DNA from: an uncultured Lachnospiraceae bacterium
GTDB taxonomy: Bacteria > Bacillota > Clostridia > Lachnospirales > Lachnospiraceae
Length of the DNA: 56,834 nucleotides
Reading direction: 5' to 3'
NCBI GenBank assembly: GCA_948473115.1
Contig: CAOKWI010000022.1
Span: 1-56,834 of the forward strand
Positions 44,153 to 53,456 of the stretch are shown here, in pieces. The notes below the pieces were generated by a model. The model worked only from the letters and a program-made list of their open reading frames with translations. It was not told where the DNA came from and ran no database searches. A program made the translations under genes and the position numbers. The stretch's first letter is position 1. Each line of letters starts with the position of its first letter.

Positions 44153-44815
44153 ATGTCATTCATTCCCAAACCACATGAAATCTATAAACATTTTAAAGGG
44201 AATTTGTATCAGATCACGGCGATAGCGGAACATACGGAAACAGGAGAGACATTGGTGGTCTATCAGGCAATGTATGGCGACTTTAAGACTTATGCCCGCC
44301 CCCTGGACATGTTCATCAGTCCTGTGGACAGGGATAAGTACCCTGATACAGCTCAGGAATTTCGCTTTGAGCTGCAGGGACCGGAGGCCCCAAGGCAGAA
44401 GGCGGAGATGGACATCTGTGACAGGAAGGATAGTGCGGAATCCCGCCCAGACGGTATGCCCCGCCTGACAGAGAGGGATGCGGAGCGGCCGGAGAGAAGC
44501 GCGGGGCAGGACCCGCATGGGCAGGGAACGTCTCCGGGGGCACCGGGGCAGGAATGCCCGGACATGGAGCAGGAGGAAGAGGCGGAGGAATTCAGTATTG
44601 ATCCCCAGGTGCTGGAGTTTTTGGACGCCGACAGCTATGAGCAGCGGCTGAACATCCTGACCGGACTGCGCCACCGCATCACGGATGACATGATCACTAC
44701 CATGGCCATCGCCTGTGACGTGGAGATCGGTGAGGGCGATATAGAGGAGCGCTATGAATCGCTGAAGACATGCCTGTTGACAATGGAACGGTATGAGTGC
44801 AACCGTCTCCGCTAA
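44153..44815 (+). CDS. DUF1653 domain protein with acidic extension
   Basis: 220 aa. The first ~70 residues are a DUF1653 domain, PKPHEIYKHFKGNLYQITAI to YARPLDMFISPVDRDKYP, a small beta fold of unknown role. A Pro/Glu/Gly-rich disordered linker (about 80-145) follows, then a helical domain (DPQVLEFLDADSYEQRLNIL, ending MERYECNRLR) that I do not recognise. The ribosome site is AAAGGAG. The stop is 2 bp before the second GTGTG-family repeat. Confidence 0.85.
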   Translation: MSFIPKPHEIYKHFKGNLYQITAIAEHTETGETLVVYQAMYGDFKTYARPLDMFISPVDRDKYPDTAQEFRFELQGPEAPRQKAEMDICDRKDSAESRPDGMPRLTERDAERPERSAGQDPHGQGTSPGAPGQECPDMEQEEEAEEFSIDPQVLEFLDADSYEQRLNILTGLRHRITDDMITTMAIACDVEIGEGDIEERYESLKTCLLTMERYECNRLR

Positions 44816-44817
44816 AA

Positions 44818-44940
44818 GTGTGTAAAGATTTTCTAAGTCAGTAAAGTACACTGACTAAGAAAATCTACGATTCCGCAGAGCGGAATCTATACACAGTGTG
44901 CTATGCACACGGAAGAACGCCAAGAGCGGGCGTCCTTCCA
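44818..44940. repeat. Structured dispersed repeat, GTGTG family, copy 2
   Basis: TGTGTA (44819-44824) pairs with TACACA (44890-44895) around two perfect hairpins: a 17-bp one (AAGTCAGT/ACTGACTAAG core, 44827-44866) and GATTCCGC-AGA-GCGGAATC (44869-44887). Next come GTGTGC-TAT-GCACAC (44896-44910) and a GGAAGAACGCC/GGGCGTCCTTCC stem. The whole is cloverleaf-like. Start, CACACGGAA junction and last stem match copy 1 at 7238-7349; both begin 2 bp after a stop codon. Confidence 0.75.
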
Positions 44941-44976
44941 GGGCTTTGATATAATATTCCCGGAAGGGAGTGTCCC

Positions 44977-45933
44977 ATGGCATATCAGCTGGATAAGAAG
45001 ATGGTGATCGGAGTTTCCTCCAGGACGTTGTTTGACCTGACAATGGAAAATGAGATATATGAGACGCAGGGGCTGGAAGCATACTGCAAGTATCAGACGG
45101 AGCATGAAAAGGATATTTTGAAGCCGGGTCCCGGCTTCCAGCTGGTCAAGGGGCTGCTGCAGCTGAATGAGAGGAAGCCGGAGTCCGGTCTGGTGGAGGT
45201 CATCATCATGTCCCATAACAGTCCGGAGACAGCGCTCAGGATCTTCCATTCGGTGGCTCATTATGGTCTGGCGATCAGCCGGTCCGTCTTAGTCAGCGGC
45301 GCGTCCCTGGCACCTTACCTGGCAGCCTTCCACACAGATCTGTTCCTGTCGGCCTGTGAGGAGGATGTACAATGTGCCATAGATAACGGGATTGCCGCGG
45401 GGATCATCTGCACGGAATACAATACGATGCATGTGCGTCGTATTCCGGCGGCAACGGCACAGATCAGGATTGCCTTTGATGGGGACGCGGTGCTTTTTGC
45501 AGAGGAGTCGGAGCGTATTTACCGGGAAAGGGGTTTGAGCGCTTTTGAGGAAAACGAGCGTGTGCATGCCCTGGAGCCTCTGGCGGAGGGACCTTTTGCG
45601 CAGTTCCTGAGGAAGCTTTCCGCCCTGCAAAGGGAATTTGCGTATGAAGACTGTCCGATACGGACGGCGCTGGTGACGGCGCGCAGCGCACCGGCGCATG
45701 AGAGGGTGCTCAGGACCATAAAAGCATGGGATGCCCGTGTAGATGAAGTGTTTTTTCTGGGTGGACTGGAAAAGAAGGAAATACTGAAAGCTTTCGGCGC
45801 CCAGATCTTCTTTGACGACCAGTCGGTTCATACCGTCAGCGCGGCGGAATTTGTCCCTGCTGCGAGAGTACCCTACCGGAGGGAGACGGGCTCGGAAGCA
45901 GCCCCGGATACAGGGAACTACAGCTTCGGCTGA
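44977..45933 (+). CDS. 5'-nucleotidase (cytosolic NT5C1-like family)
   Basis: 318 aa, matching the prokaryotic members of the cytosolic 5'-nucleotidase family (PF06189-like): VIGVSSRTLFDLTMEN near the N-terminus, AFDGDAVLFAEESE in the middle, and FFDDQSVHTVSAAE near the C-terminus. It probably dephosphorylates nucleoside monophosphates. No signal peptide. The ATG follows GGAAGGGAG. An SfsA-MutY fusion follows after 61 bp on the same strand, so a link to nucleotide or DNA repair metabolism is possible but unproven. Confidence 0.82.
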   Translation: MAYQLDKKMVIGVSSRTLFDLTMENEIYETQGLEAYCKYQTEHEKDILKPGPGFQLVKGLLQLNERKPESGLVEVIIMSHNSPETALRIFHSVAHYGLAISRSVLVSGASLAPYLAAFHTDLFLSACEEDVQCAIDNGIAAGIICTEYNTMHVRRIPAATAQIRIAFDGDAVLFAEESERIYRERGLSAFEENERVHALEPLAEGPFAQFLRKLSALQREFAYEDCPIRTALVTARSAPAHERVLRTIKAWDARVDEVFFLGGLEKKEILKAFGAQIFFDDQSVHTVSAAEFVPAARVPYRRETGSEAAPDTGNYSFG

Positions 45934-45994
45934 GAGGGCGGCAGTGCTTCGCAGCGTTTTTGAAACCACTGCGGTGGGGTAATGGAGAAACAGA

Positions 45995-47764
45995 ATGCAA
46001 TACAACCATATCATACAGGGACGCTTTATAGAACGCCCCAACCGTTTTATAGCGCAGGTGGAGGTAGACGGCAGAGTGGAGACCGTGCATGTCAAGAACA
46101 CCGGGCGCTGTAAGGAACTTCTGACAAAGGGCGCCCGCGTCTACCTGGAAAAGAGCGATAAGGAGGAACGTTCCACCGCCTACGATCTTGTGGCGGTGGA
46201 GAAGGGAGAGCGGCTGATCAATATGGATTCCCAGGCGCCGAACAGGGCCGTGGGAGAGTGGCTTCTGGAAAAGAAACTCTTTCATGACCCTGTTCTGGTA
46301 CGTCCGGAAACGGTTTATGGTAATTCCCGGTTTGACTTTTACGTGGAGACGGAATCGGAAAGGATCTTTCTGGAAGTGAAGGGTGTCACCCTGGAGGAGA
46401 ATGGGGTGGTGCGGTTTCCCGATGCACCTTCGGACAGGGCGGTGAAGCATATGGAGGAGCTGGTTCAGGCCGGGAAAGACGGCTACCGTGTCTTTGTGCT
46501 GTTTGTGATCCAGATGGAAGGCGTCCGCTATTTTACTCCCAATTATGACACCCACAGGGAGTTTGCGGAAGCCCTCTGCAAGGCTGCGGAGGCAGGGGTG
46601 GGGATTCTCGCCTATGACTGTCTGGTGACGCCGGATTCCATGCGGATCAACCGGCCTGTACCGGTGAGACTGACGGAAGATTATGGATTGTTAAGCCGTA
46701 TTTCCAAACCGCTCCTGCAGTGGTATGATAGGAACAGACGCATCCTTCCCTGGAGGGAGGAACCTTCCCCGTACAGGGTGTGGGTATCGGAAATCATGCT
46801 GCAGCAGACCAGGGTGGAGGCGGTAAAGCCTTACTTTGAGCGGTTTATGCGGGAACTTCCGGATATCGGTTCACTCGCCGGGGCGGAGGAGGAAACTCTG
46901 CTGAAACTCTGGGAGGGACTGGGCTACTATAACAGGGTGCGCAACCTGCAGAAGGCGGCGCTCCAGATACAGGAAGACTACGGGGGAGAGATGCCCTCGG
47001 AATACGGGGAGCTTTTGAAATTAAAGGGAATCGGCAGCTATACGGCGGGAGCCGTGGCTTCCATTGCTTATGGGAAGGCGGTTCCCGCGGTGGACGGCAA
47101 CGTGCTTCGGGTGATATCCCGTATCCGGCGGGATCCCAGGCTGATCAGCGATGCAAAGGTGAAGGCCGCGGTGGAAAGGGACTTAAAGGAGATCGTACCT
47201 GTGGACCGCCCCGGAGATTTTAACCAGGCCATGATGGAGATCGGAGCCTGTGTCTGCATTCCCAACGGTGCGCCGCTGTGCGAAAGCTGTCCCCTGCAGG
47301 AGATCTGCATGGCCCATCAGGCGGGGGAGGAACAGGCTTATCCCAGGAAGGCGGCGAAAAAGCCGCGTCCCATTGAGGAGAAGACCATACTGATCATCAG
47401 GGATGAGAACCGCGCGGCGATCCGCAAGCGGACGGAGCGGGGGCTGCTTGCCGGGATGTATGAACTTCCCTCCATGGACGGCTTCCGCACGGCGGAGGAA
47501 GTGGCGGCTTATCTGGTGGACAAAGGGCTGAAGCTGCTGCATATTGCGCCGCTGCAGGAAGCCAGGCATATTTTCACCCATAGGGAATGGCACATGAAGG
47601 GATACATGGTGCGGGTGGAAGGGCTGGGGCAGAAAGGCCAGATAGCACAGGGGGATCAGTCTGTGGACTGGATCTATATCGAACCGGAGGAGATGGAGAG
47701 GAAGTATCCTATCCCTTCAGCTTTTGAGGCATACATGAAGTATTTGACATGGAGGTTGTTATGA
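45995..47764 (+). CDS. SfsA-MutY fusion: DNA/RNA nuclease-like domain plus A/G-specific adenine glycosylase
   Basis: 589 aa in one uninterrupted frame. Residues ~1-225 are a complete SfsA protein (GRFIERPNRFIAQVEVDG, HVKNTGRCKELL, RFDFYVE, FLEVKGVTLEENGVVRFPDA), including the PD-(D/E)XK-like D...ExK core. Residues ~230-589 are MutY: LLQWYDRNRRILPWREEPSP, the VSEIMLQQTRVEAV helix, helix-hairpin-helix LKGIGSYTAGAVASIAYG, catalytic Asp in AVDGNV, a 4Fe-4S cluster C-x7-C-x2-C-x5-C, and a NUDIX-like tail. MutY removes A opposite 8-oxoG. The fusion would couple a nuclease-like domain to it. Its stop overlaps the next start (ATGA). Confidence 0.92.
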   Translation: MQYNHIIQGRFIERPNRFIAQVEVDGRVETVHVKNTGRCKELLTKGARVYLEKSDKEERSTAYDLVAVEKGERLINMDSQAPNRAVGEWLLEKKLFHDPVLVRPETVYGNSRFDFYVETESERIFLEVKGVTLEENGVVRFPDAPSDRAVKHMEELVQAGKDGYRVFVLFVIQMEGVRYFTPNYDTHREFAEALCKAAEAGVGILAYDCLVTPDSMRINRPVPVRLTEDYGLLSRISKPLLQWYDRNRRILPWREEPSPYRVWVSEIMLQQTRVEAVKPYFERFMRELPDIGSLAGAEEETLLKLWEGLGYYNRVRNLQKAALQIQEDYGGEMPSEYGELLKLKGIGSYTAGAVASIAYGKAVPAVDGNVLRVISRIRRDPRLISDAKVKAAVERDLKEIVPVDRPGDFNQAMMEIGACVCIPNGAPLCESCPLQEICMAHQAGEEQAYPRKAAKKPRPIEEKTILIIRDENRAAIRKRTERGLLAGMYELPSMDGFRTAEEVAAYLVDKGLKLLHIAPLQEARHIFTHREWHMKGYMVRVEGLGQKGQIAQGDQSVDWIYIEPEEMERKYPIPSAFEAYMKYLTWRLL

Positions 47765-48789
47765 AATTACTGTCGATAGCGATTCCGTGCTACAATTCGG
47801 AAGAGTATATGTGCAAGTGTGTGGATTCCCTGCTGCCGGGCGGGGAGGATGTGGAGATCATTATTGTGGATGACGGCTCCACAAAGGACAATACGGCGAG
47901 GATTGCGGATGAATATGCGGCCAGATACCCTTCTATTGTCAAGGCGGTGCACCAGGAAAACGGCGGCCACGGTGCCGCGGTAAACACAGGACTGGACAAC
48001 GCCACAGGGCTGTATTTCAAGGTGGTGGACAGCGACGACTGGCTGAAAAGGGAGGCCTATTTACAGGTGCTGGATACCCTCAGGGATTTTGTGGGCGGCA
48101 GCGAAACCCTGGACATGCTGGTGTGCAACTTTGTCTATGAGAAAGAGGGGGAAAAGCGTAAGAAGGTCATGCATTACCGGCACATTCTTCCGGTGGACAA
48201 AATGTTTACCTGGGAGGACTGCCATCATTTTATCAAAGGGCATTATATCCTGATGCATTCCGTTATCTTCCGCACAAGGCTGCTGAAAGAATGCGGGATC
48301 CGCCTGCCGGAACACACTTTTTATGTGGACAATCTCTATGTCTTTGAACCTCTGCCCTTTGTCCGCAATATTTACTACCTTGACGTCAATCTTTACCGCT
48401 ATTATATCGGAAGGGCGGATCAGTCGGTCAACGAGGAGGTCATGATATCCCGTATCGACCAGCAGATCATGGTGAATAAGATCATGGTGGACTATCTGGT
48501 GGAGAAAAAGCCGGAACTGATTAAAAATAAGCGCCTTTATCAGTACATGCGCAATTACCTGGAGATCATCACCACCGTCTCATCGGTGCTCCTGATCCGT
48601 GCAGACACGGAGGAGTCCCTGGAAAAGAAAAAGGAACTCTGGAATTATATCAAGGAGAAGGACAAAAGTCTTTATTTCTGGCTCAGGGGGGGTATTATGG
48701 GCAGTACCATGAATCTGCCCGGCAGGGGCGGACGCAGATTTTCCGTGGATGCGTACAAGATATGCCAGAAGATCTTCAAGTTTAATTAA
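47761..48789 (+). CDS. Family 2 glycosyltransferase
   Basis: 342 aa. GT-A fold with N-terminal MKLLSIAIPCYNSEEYMCKC, nucleotide site IIIVDDGSTKDNT, VVDSDDW (DxD-like), and ENGGHGAAVNTGLDNATG. The C-terminal region is soluble with no membrane anchor. It probably transfers a sugar to a surface polymer or lipid; the substrate cannot be read from sequence. The ATG overlaps the MutY stop (ATGA) with GGAGG inside that gene, so it is translationally coupled. Confidence 0.9.
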   Translation: MKLLSIAIPCYNSEEYMCKCVDSLLPGGEDVEIIIVDDGSTKDNTARIADEYAARYPSIVKAVHQENGGHGAAVNTGLDNATGLYFKVVDSDDWLKREAYLQVLDTLRDFVGGSETLDMLVCNFVYEKEGEKRKKVMHYRHILPVDKMFTWEDCHHFIKGHYILMHSVIFRTRLLKECGIRLPEHTFYVDNLYVFEPLPFVRNIYYLDVNLYRYYIGRADQSVNEEVMISRIDQQIMVNKIMVDYLVEKKPELIKNKRLYQYMRNYLEIITTVSSVLLIRADTEESLEKKKELWNYIKEKDKSLYFWLRGGIMGSTMNLPGRGGRRFSVDAYKICQKIFKFN

Positions 48790-48814
48790 TGGAAGGAAGC
48801 ACTGATGAAAAAGC

Positions 48815-48850
48815 AAAAAACCTCAGGTCAATCGACCTGAGGTGTCTTTT
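48815..48850. terminator. Terminator shared by convergent genes
   Basis: ACCTCAGGTC (48820-48829), loop AATC, GACCTGAGGT (48834-48843), T run on the plus side and A run on the minus side. The opposing PAP2 gene ends inside it. Confidence 0.88.
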
Positions 48851-49505
48851 TGTTGCGCTGTGTCCCGGGCAGTGCCAGCCATTCGCGTCTGTAGACAAGC
48901 ACATACATGAATGCGCCCATGATGATTCCCGTAAGCACATCGAAAACAGAGTGCTGCTTGATGAACATGGTGGACAGGATGATGGAAAATGCCAGTATGC
49001 CGGAGGATATCCAGACCGGCTTCCTGCCCCGAAGCGTCTCATTGTGCATCACCGCGATATGTGCCCCGATGGAATTATACACATGGATGCTGGGCCACAG
49101 GTTTGTGGGCGTGTCCGTCTTCCAGAGGGCGGCCACCATGGAGGTGAAAACATTGTCCCTGGGCATTGTGGCGAGCCGCAGGTCATGGCCGTTGGGGAAG
49201 AGTGTGGATATGATCAGGAAAACGGTCATACCCGTAAACAGAAAAGCGCATGCCCTGAAATAATCTGTCTTATTCTTAAAAAAGAGGAAGACCACAACCG
49301 CCGACACATAGGCGAACCATAAAAGGTAGGGGACGATAAATACCTCACAGAACGGGATCTTGTCGTCCACCGCCAGATGGATGACCTGGTAATTCTTTGT
49401 GTTCGTCCGTTCCAGCCATGTAAACCAACTCAGATAAATGACACCGTAGAGCAACAGGGGAACAGCATGCCCGTACTGCCGGTACAGGCCTTTCATTTTT
49501 TCCAT
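48828..49505 (-). CDS. PAP2-superfamily membrane phosphatase
   Basis: 225 aa with about six membrane segments. The second and third PAP2 motifs are readable: LWPSIHVYNSIGAH (Ser-x-His) and KQHSVFDVLTGI (His-x3-Asp). The first (KxxxxxxRP) is not evident; PRDNVFTSMV occupies its approximate place. Likely acts on a lipid phosphate or diphosphate at the outer face. It converges on the GT2 gene and shares its terminator. The next gene upstream on the same strand is a lipid kinase, possibly a functional neighbour. Confidence 0.85.
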   Translation of the reverse strand: MEKMKGLYRQYGHAVPLLLYGVIYLSWFTWLERTNTKNYQVIHLAVDDKIPFCEVFIVPYLLWFAYVSAVVVFLFFKNKTDYFRACAFLFTGMTVFLIISTLFPNGHDLRLATMPRDNVFTSMVAALWKTDTPTNLWPSIHVYNSIGAHIAVMHNETLRGRKPVWISSGILAFSIILSTMFIKQHSVFDVLTGIIMGAFMYVLVYRREWLALPGTQRNKKTPQVD

Positions 49506-49670
49506 TTCTTTTCATTCCTTTCAGGCGTGGGTCAAATTTCCATAACATTTACTATATCTATTGATATCAATTATGTAGTATAGCCTGAAAAAATAAAATT
49601 GCAATACCCTTTTTTCTTAAGGTTTCCTAAAGAAAGGGAAAGGTAATTCTTAACGGTTCCCGGGATTCCT

Positions 49671-50597
49671 TCAGTAGATCATCTTTACGGCCCCGTGCCG
49701 GCAGTCCACGGTGATCCGGTCGGATTTCCTTGCCACCTCCCCGTCCGTGTGCACCCAGAGGGGCGAGGAGGCTTCTATGGTAAGGGTCTTCGCCCGGTAG
49801 GGGGTAATCCCTTCAAACCGGTAATGCTTTCCCCTGAAAGCAGTGGGCAGGGCGAACAGGATCAGAAGCTTCGGCAGGTCGCCTACGGCGCAGAGATCCA
49901 GAATGCCGTCCGAGGCGTCGGCGTCGGGGCAGAACATGAAGCCGCCGCCCTCGAACCGGTGGAGCATACAGGCCACAAAAAGCAGGGTTTTCATCGTTAC
50001 CGGTTCGTTGTCGTCCAGTGTGAGCCTGCCGGAGACGGCCTTTGCGCCGAACAGCTGCTTCAGCGCGATTCCCAGATAAGTCAGCTTCCCAAGCCCCAGT
50101 CTGTTGAAAGCGTTCTTCAGCTTAGAGTGCAGGGCTTCCTCACATACAGCCGCGTCAAAGCCGATTCCGCAGCTGACGATAAAGGGACGGATCCCGCCGT
50201 CGTCATAAGTGACGGCCCCCAGATCCATGGTGTGTACGCTGCCTCTGTGCAGAATGAGCTCCAGGGCCTCCAGCGGATCCCCTGGGATGCAGAGGTCTCT
50301 TGCAAGGTCATTGCTGGAGCCTGTGGGAATGTATCCCAGCGTGACACGGGAGGTGTCCTCCATGCCGGACAGCGCTTCGTTTACGGTGCCGTCGCCGCCG
50401 AGAAGGATCAGGGTGAGCGGCTTTCCCGGGGAGGCGGAGGTGATCTCACAGGCAAGCCTTGCCACATCGCCTGGCTCTTTTGAAAAGTAATTGCGGTAAG
50501 CAATGCCGTATTCGTGCAGCTTCGGCTCAATGCTTTCCTTCCAGATCTTAAGCCCCCTGCCGGAGCGGGAGCGGGGATTGATGATAATATGATACAT
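49671..50597 (-). CDS. Diacylglycerol kinase-family lipid kinase (YegS/DgkB type)
   Basis: 308 aa. N-terminal MYHIIINPRSRSGRG, catalytic LGGDGT (GGDGT at 67-71), IPTGSSNDLARDL, and the C-terminal beta-sandwich with VHTDGE. It phosphorylates diacylglycerol or a similar lipid with ATP, returning it to phospholipid synthesis. Located divergent from glyA, separated by three tandem hairpin repeats. Confidence 0.92.
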   Translation of the reverse strand: MYHIIINPRSRSGRGLKIWKESIEPKLHEYGIAYRNYFSKEPGDVARLACEITSASPGKPLTLILLGGDGTVNEALSGMEDTSRVTLGYIPTGSSNDLARDLCIPGDPLEALELILHRGSVHTMDLGAVTYDDGGIRPFIVSCGIGFDAAVCEEALHSKLKNAFNRLGLGKLTYLGIALKQLFGAKAVSGRLTLDDNEPVTMKTLLFVACMLHRFEGGGFMFCPDADASDGILDLCAVGDLPKLLILFALPTAFRGKHYRFEGITPYRAKTLTIEASSPLWVHTDGEVARKSDRITVDCRHGAVKMIY

Positions 50598-50614
50598 AAG
50601 TGTTTTCTTCCTTC

Positions 50615-50819
50615 GTTAGCTTACGGGGTTCGTCCTTGCAGGCAAGCGAACTCCCTGTAAGCTATATAGTACTCACAGCAGAGCTGTTCGTTAGCTTACG
50701 GGGTTCGCCCTTGCAGGCAAGCGAACTCCCTGTAAGCTACATAGTACTCACAGCAGAGCTGTTCGTTAGCTTACGGGGTTCGCCCTTGCAGGCAAGCGAA
50801 CTCCCTGTAAGCTATATTG
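50615..50819. repeat. 75-bp tandem repeat, each unit a long hairpin (2.7 copies)
   Basis: Units start at 50615, 50690 and 50765. Each begins with TAGCTTACGGGGTTCGC and its near-inverse ending TGTAAGCTA, about 18 bp of stem, with CTTGC-AG-GCAAG in the loop. Units two and three are almost identical. They fill the divergent gap between the lipid kinase and glyA. A 114-residue frame through them codes a 25-residue repeat and is not credible as a gene. Confidence 0.88.
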
Positions 50820-50853
50820 TAACAATATTTAAGGCATTCGTAAACAAAATCCT

Positions 50854-50881
50854 TTGCAAGGCAAGGAAACTATGCTATCAT
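50854..50881 (+). promoter_or_regulatory. Promoter of glyA
   Basis: TTGCAA (50854-50859), 16-bp spacer, extended -10 TGCTATCAT ending at 50881. It leaves a leader of about 65 bases without an evident riboswitch. Confidence 0.65.
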
Positions 50882-50952
50882 TCAAGGGGAACATCCAACC
50901 GCACAGGTGGAAATTTATTATGGTTCCGAGACGAAATGTAGGAGGATTAGAA

Positions 50953-52191
50953 ATGTATTCTTTGGATGATGTAAGAAGTGTCGATCCTGAGATCGCTCAG
51001 GCTATCGTTGATGAACAGGAGAGGCAGAACAGCCACATTGAGCTGATTGCTTCGGAAAACTGGGTGAGCAAAGCGGTCATGGCGGCAATGGGAAGCCCTC
51101 TGACCAACAAATATGCGGAGGGGTATCCCGGAAAGAGGTATTACGGCGGCTGCGACTGCGTGGACGTGGTGGAGGATCTGGCGAGGGAGAGGGCGAAGAA
51201 GCTCTTCGGGTGCGAGTACGCCAATGTGCAGCCCCATTCCGGCGCCCAGGCCAACATGGCGGTACAGTTCGCTGTCTGTAAGCCCGGCGATACCATTATG
51301 GGTATGAACCTGGATCACGGCGGACATCTGACACACGGAAGCCCGGTGAACATGTCCGGCAAGTACTTCCATATTGTCCCTTACGGTGTCAATGACGATG
51401 GGTTTATCGATTATGACAGGCTGCGTGAGATCGCGCTGGAGGCGAAGCCTAAAATGATCATAGCAGGCGCTTCCGCTTATGCCCGTACCATAGATTTCAA
51501 GAAATTCCGCGAGGTTGCCGATGAGGTGGGCGCTGTCCTCATGGTGGATATGGCCCATATCGCGGGACTGGTTGCCGCGGGACTTCATCCGAGCCCTATC
51601 CCGTACGCGGACGTCACCACCACCACCACCCACAAGACCCTGCGCGGTCCCAGGGGCGGCATGATTCTCTCCAGCAATGCGGTAAATGAGAAATATAACT
51701 TTAACAAGGCCATATTCCCCGGTATCCAGGGAGGTCCCCTGATGCATGTGATCGCAGCCAAGGCGGTATGCTTTAAAGAGGCTCTGAGCGATGAATTCAA
51801 GGTATACCAGCAGCATATCATCGATAACGCCCAGGCGTTGTGCAAAGGTCTGCTTGCCAGGGATATCAGGATCGTATCCGGAGGCACGGACAATCATCTG
51901 ATGCTGGTGGACCTGACCAATTACGGGCTCACCGGAAAGGCTGTGGAGAAGCTGCTGGACGCTGCCCACATCACCTGTAATAAGAATACTATTCCAAACG
52001 ATCCCCAGTCCCCCTTTGTGACCAGCGGCATCCGTCTCGGTACGCCCGCGGTTACTTCCAGGGGCATGAATGCACAGGATATGGACAGGATTGCGGAGGC
52101 GATTGCCATGGTGATCAAAGAGGGCGAAGAAAAGATTCCCGAGGCACGCGCCATTGTCCAGACATTGACAGACAAGTATCCTCTGGAGTAG
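50953..52191 (+). CDS. glyA: Serine hydroxymethyltransferase
   Basis: PLP enzyme interconverting serine and glycine with tetrahydrofolate (412 aa, full length). The PLP lysine is Lys228 in [14 protein letters not shown]. Other motifs: [35 protein letters not shown]. The ATG at 50953 follows GGAGGATTAG; the longer frame from 50854 starts inside the promoter. Main source of one-carbon units. Confidence 0.97.
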   Translation: MYSLDDVRSVDPEIAQAIVDEQERQNSHIELIASENWVSKAVMAAMGSPLTNKYAEGYPGKRYYGGCDCVDVVEDLARERAKKLFGCEYANVQPHSGAQANMAVQFAVCKPGDTIMGMNLDHGGHLTHGSPVNMSGKYFHIVPYGVNDDGFIDYDRLREIALEAKPKMIIAGASAYARTIDFKKFREVADEVGAVLMVDMAHIAGLVAAGLHPSPIPYADVTTTTTHKTLRGPRGGMILSSNAVNEKYNFNKAIFPGIQGGPLMHVIAAKAVCFKEALSDEFKVYQQHIIDNAQALCKGLLARDIRIVSGGTDNHLMLVDLTNYGLTGKAVEKLLDAAHITCNKNTIPNDPQSPFVTSGIRLGTPAVTSRGMNAQDMDRIAEAIAMVIKEGEEKIPEARAIVQTLTDKYPLE

Positions 52192-52256
52192 AATGGAAGC
52201 TTGACTGAAATGTACCGTAATGGTACCACACATCTGATTACGCAGGAGGCAGCAGA

Positions 52257-53294
52257 ATGGCGCAGGAGAGAGATCAGCGGATGGCCATGAAGTCCATCTA
52301 CATTATGAACGGCTTTTTGCTGACGGTGCATTCATGTTTGTTTGTGTTTTTCTTGATATTAAACGTTAACCTGATGACCTATGTGAATGTGGTCAGTGTC
52401 ATATTTTATGCGGCTGGGTTCCTTATGCTGAAAGCGGGCAGGATTACTTCCTACATCCTGGCGGTGTATTTTGAGATCATGATCCACATGTTCCTTGCAG
52501 TGGTGAGCATGGGCTGGGACTGCGGCTTTCAGCTGTATTTCATATGCAGTATAGCCATTGTGTTCTATGCCGATTACTTTTCGGTGCGTCTGGGACATAC
52601 TCACATCCAGGGGGCAGTCCTGAGCATTGGATGTGCGGCCACGTATTTTGCCACCTATGCCTTAACCCGTTCCCATCCGCCCTTCTATGCGATAGACGGG
52701 CGGATCATGACTGCGGGGCATGTGATCAATGCGCTGGTGGTTTTCGTATTCTGTACGCTGTTCTTCCGAATGCTTGCCCACAGTGCGCTTTACTATGAGG
52801 TGGAATTGGCACAGCAGGCGAATTACGATAAGTTGACAGGCCTTGCGAACAGACGTCATCTGCTGGAGTACCTGAAAAAGGAGCACGAGGGGAAGCTGCT
52901 GCTGGAACAGTGGGTTGCCATCATGGACATAGACGATTTCAAGAAAGTAAATGATGTATACGGACACAACTGCGGAGACTATGTGCTACAGACCATTGCG
53001 GGAATCATCTCCAGATATAGCGGGAGTTTCAGAACCTGCCGCTGGGGCGGTGAGGAATTTCTGGTGGAGGGTCCCTGTGTCCCGGACGGGAAGCCGGATT
53101 ACCGGCTTCTGGAAAACATCCGGCGGGAGGTGGAGCAGCATCAGTTCCTGTATGAACAGCAGCATCTTCATCTGACGATTACGATCGGCGTGGCCAAATA
53201 TGAGGATGGTATGTCGCTGGACGAGTGGATCGATACGGCTGACAAGAAACTTTATATTGGTAAGAAATCCGGAAAAAATAGAATGATTGCGTAA
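52257..53294 (+). CDS. Membrane-bound GGDEF diguanylate cyclase
   Basis: 345 aa. Six or so N-terminal membrane helices (residues ~15-180, MASE-like sensor) are followed by a GGDEF domain with LTGLANRRHL, DIDDFKKVND and the active-site GGEEF at 264-268. The inhibitory RxxD site expected five residues before the motif is absent, so product inhibition there is unlikely. It should make cyclic di-GMP in response to an unknown signal. GGAGG precedes the ATG. It sits between glyA and the hom operon; no other c-di-GMP gene is in the window. Confidence 0.9.
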   Translation: MAQERDQRMAMKSIYIMNGFLLTVHSCLFVFFLILNVNLMTYVNVVSVIFYAAGFLMLKAGRITSYILAVYFEIMIHMFLAVVSMGWDCGFQLYFICSIAIVFYADYFSVRLGHTHIQGAVLSIGCAATYFATYALTRSHPPFYAIDGRIMTAGHVINALVVFVFCTLFFRMLAHSALYYEVELAQQANYDKLTGLANRRHLLEYLKKEHEGKLLLEQWVAIMDIDDFKKVNDVYGHNCGDYVLQTIAGIISRYSGSFRTCRWGGEEFLVEGPCVPDGKPDYRLLENIRREVEQHQFLYEQQHLHLTITIGVAKYEDGMSLDEWIDTADKKLYIGKKSGKNRMIA

Positions 53295-53353
53295 AAAACT
53301 CTTGTGCTTCCTCAATTCATGTGGTAGAATATCTTTCGTTGGCAAACAAGTGT

Positions 53354-53456
53354 CTGTGCGGTGAAAACATTTCCGGCTGTGCGGCTGCTCATCCAATGTC
53401 CCCTGCATTGCGGCAGACTGCATACAGTCAGGGCATTGGACTGTGACCGCACAGTC
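53354..53456 (+). promoter_or_regulatory. Structured leader before ACT-hom-ask, with mutually exclusive stems
   Basis: CTGTGCGGT (53354-53362) can pair with ACCGCACAG (53446-53454), enclosing TCCAATGTCCC/GGGCATTGGA (53392-53440). The same 3' bases can instead form GACTGTG-ACCG-CACAGTC (53439-53456). Such a switch is typical of cis-regulatory leaders. There is no T-box consensus and no T run. Confidence 0.4.

Noticed and set aside
50615..50819. CRISPR array
   Set aside because: The 75-bp units are contiguous with no variable spacers, and no cas gene is nearby.
50600..50941. Open frame of 113 codons with a 25-residue tandem repeat
   Set aside because: It reads straight through the three 75-bp hairpin units and the glyA promoter, with no ribosome binding site; the repeat explains the open frame.
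50882..50952. Glycine or tetrahydrofolate riboswitch before glyA
   Set aside because: The leader is about 65 bases and shows none of the expected conserved segments.
50947..52233. 428-codon minus-strand frame
   Set aside because: Antisense shadow of glyA.
53354..53456. T-box riboswitch before hom
   Set aside because: The conserved T-box sequence and a terminator T run are absent; only a generic structured leader can be claimed.
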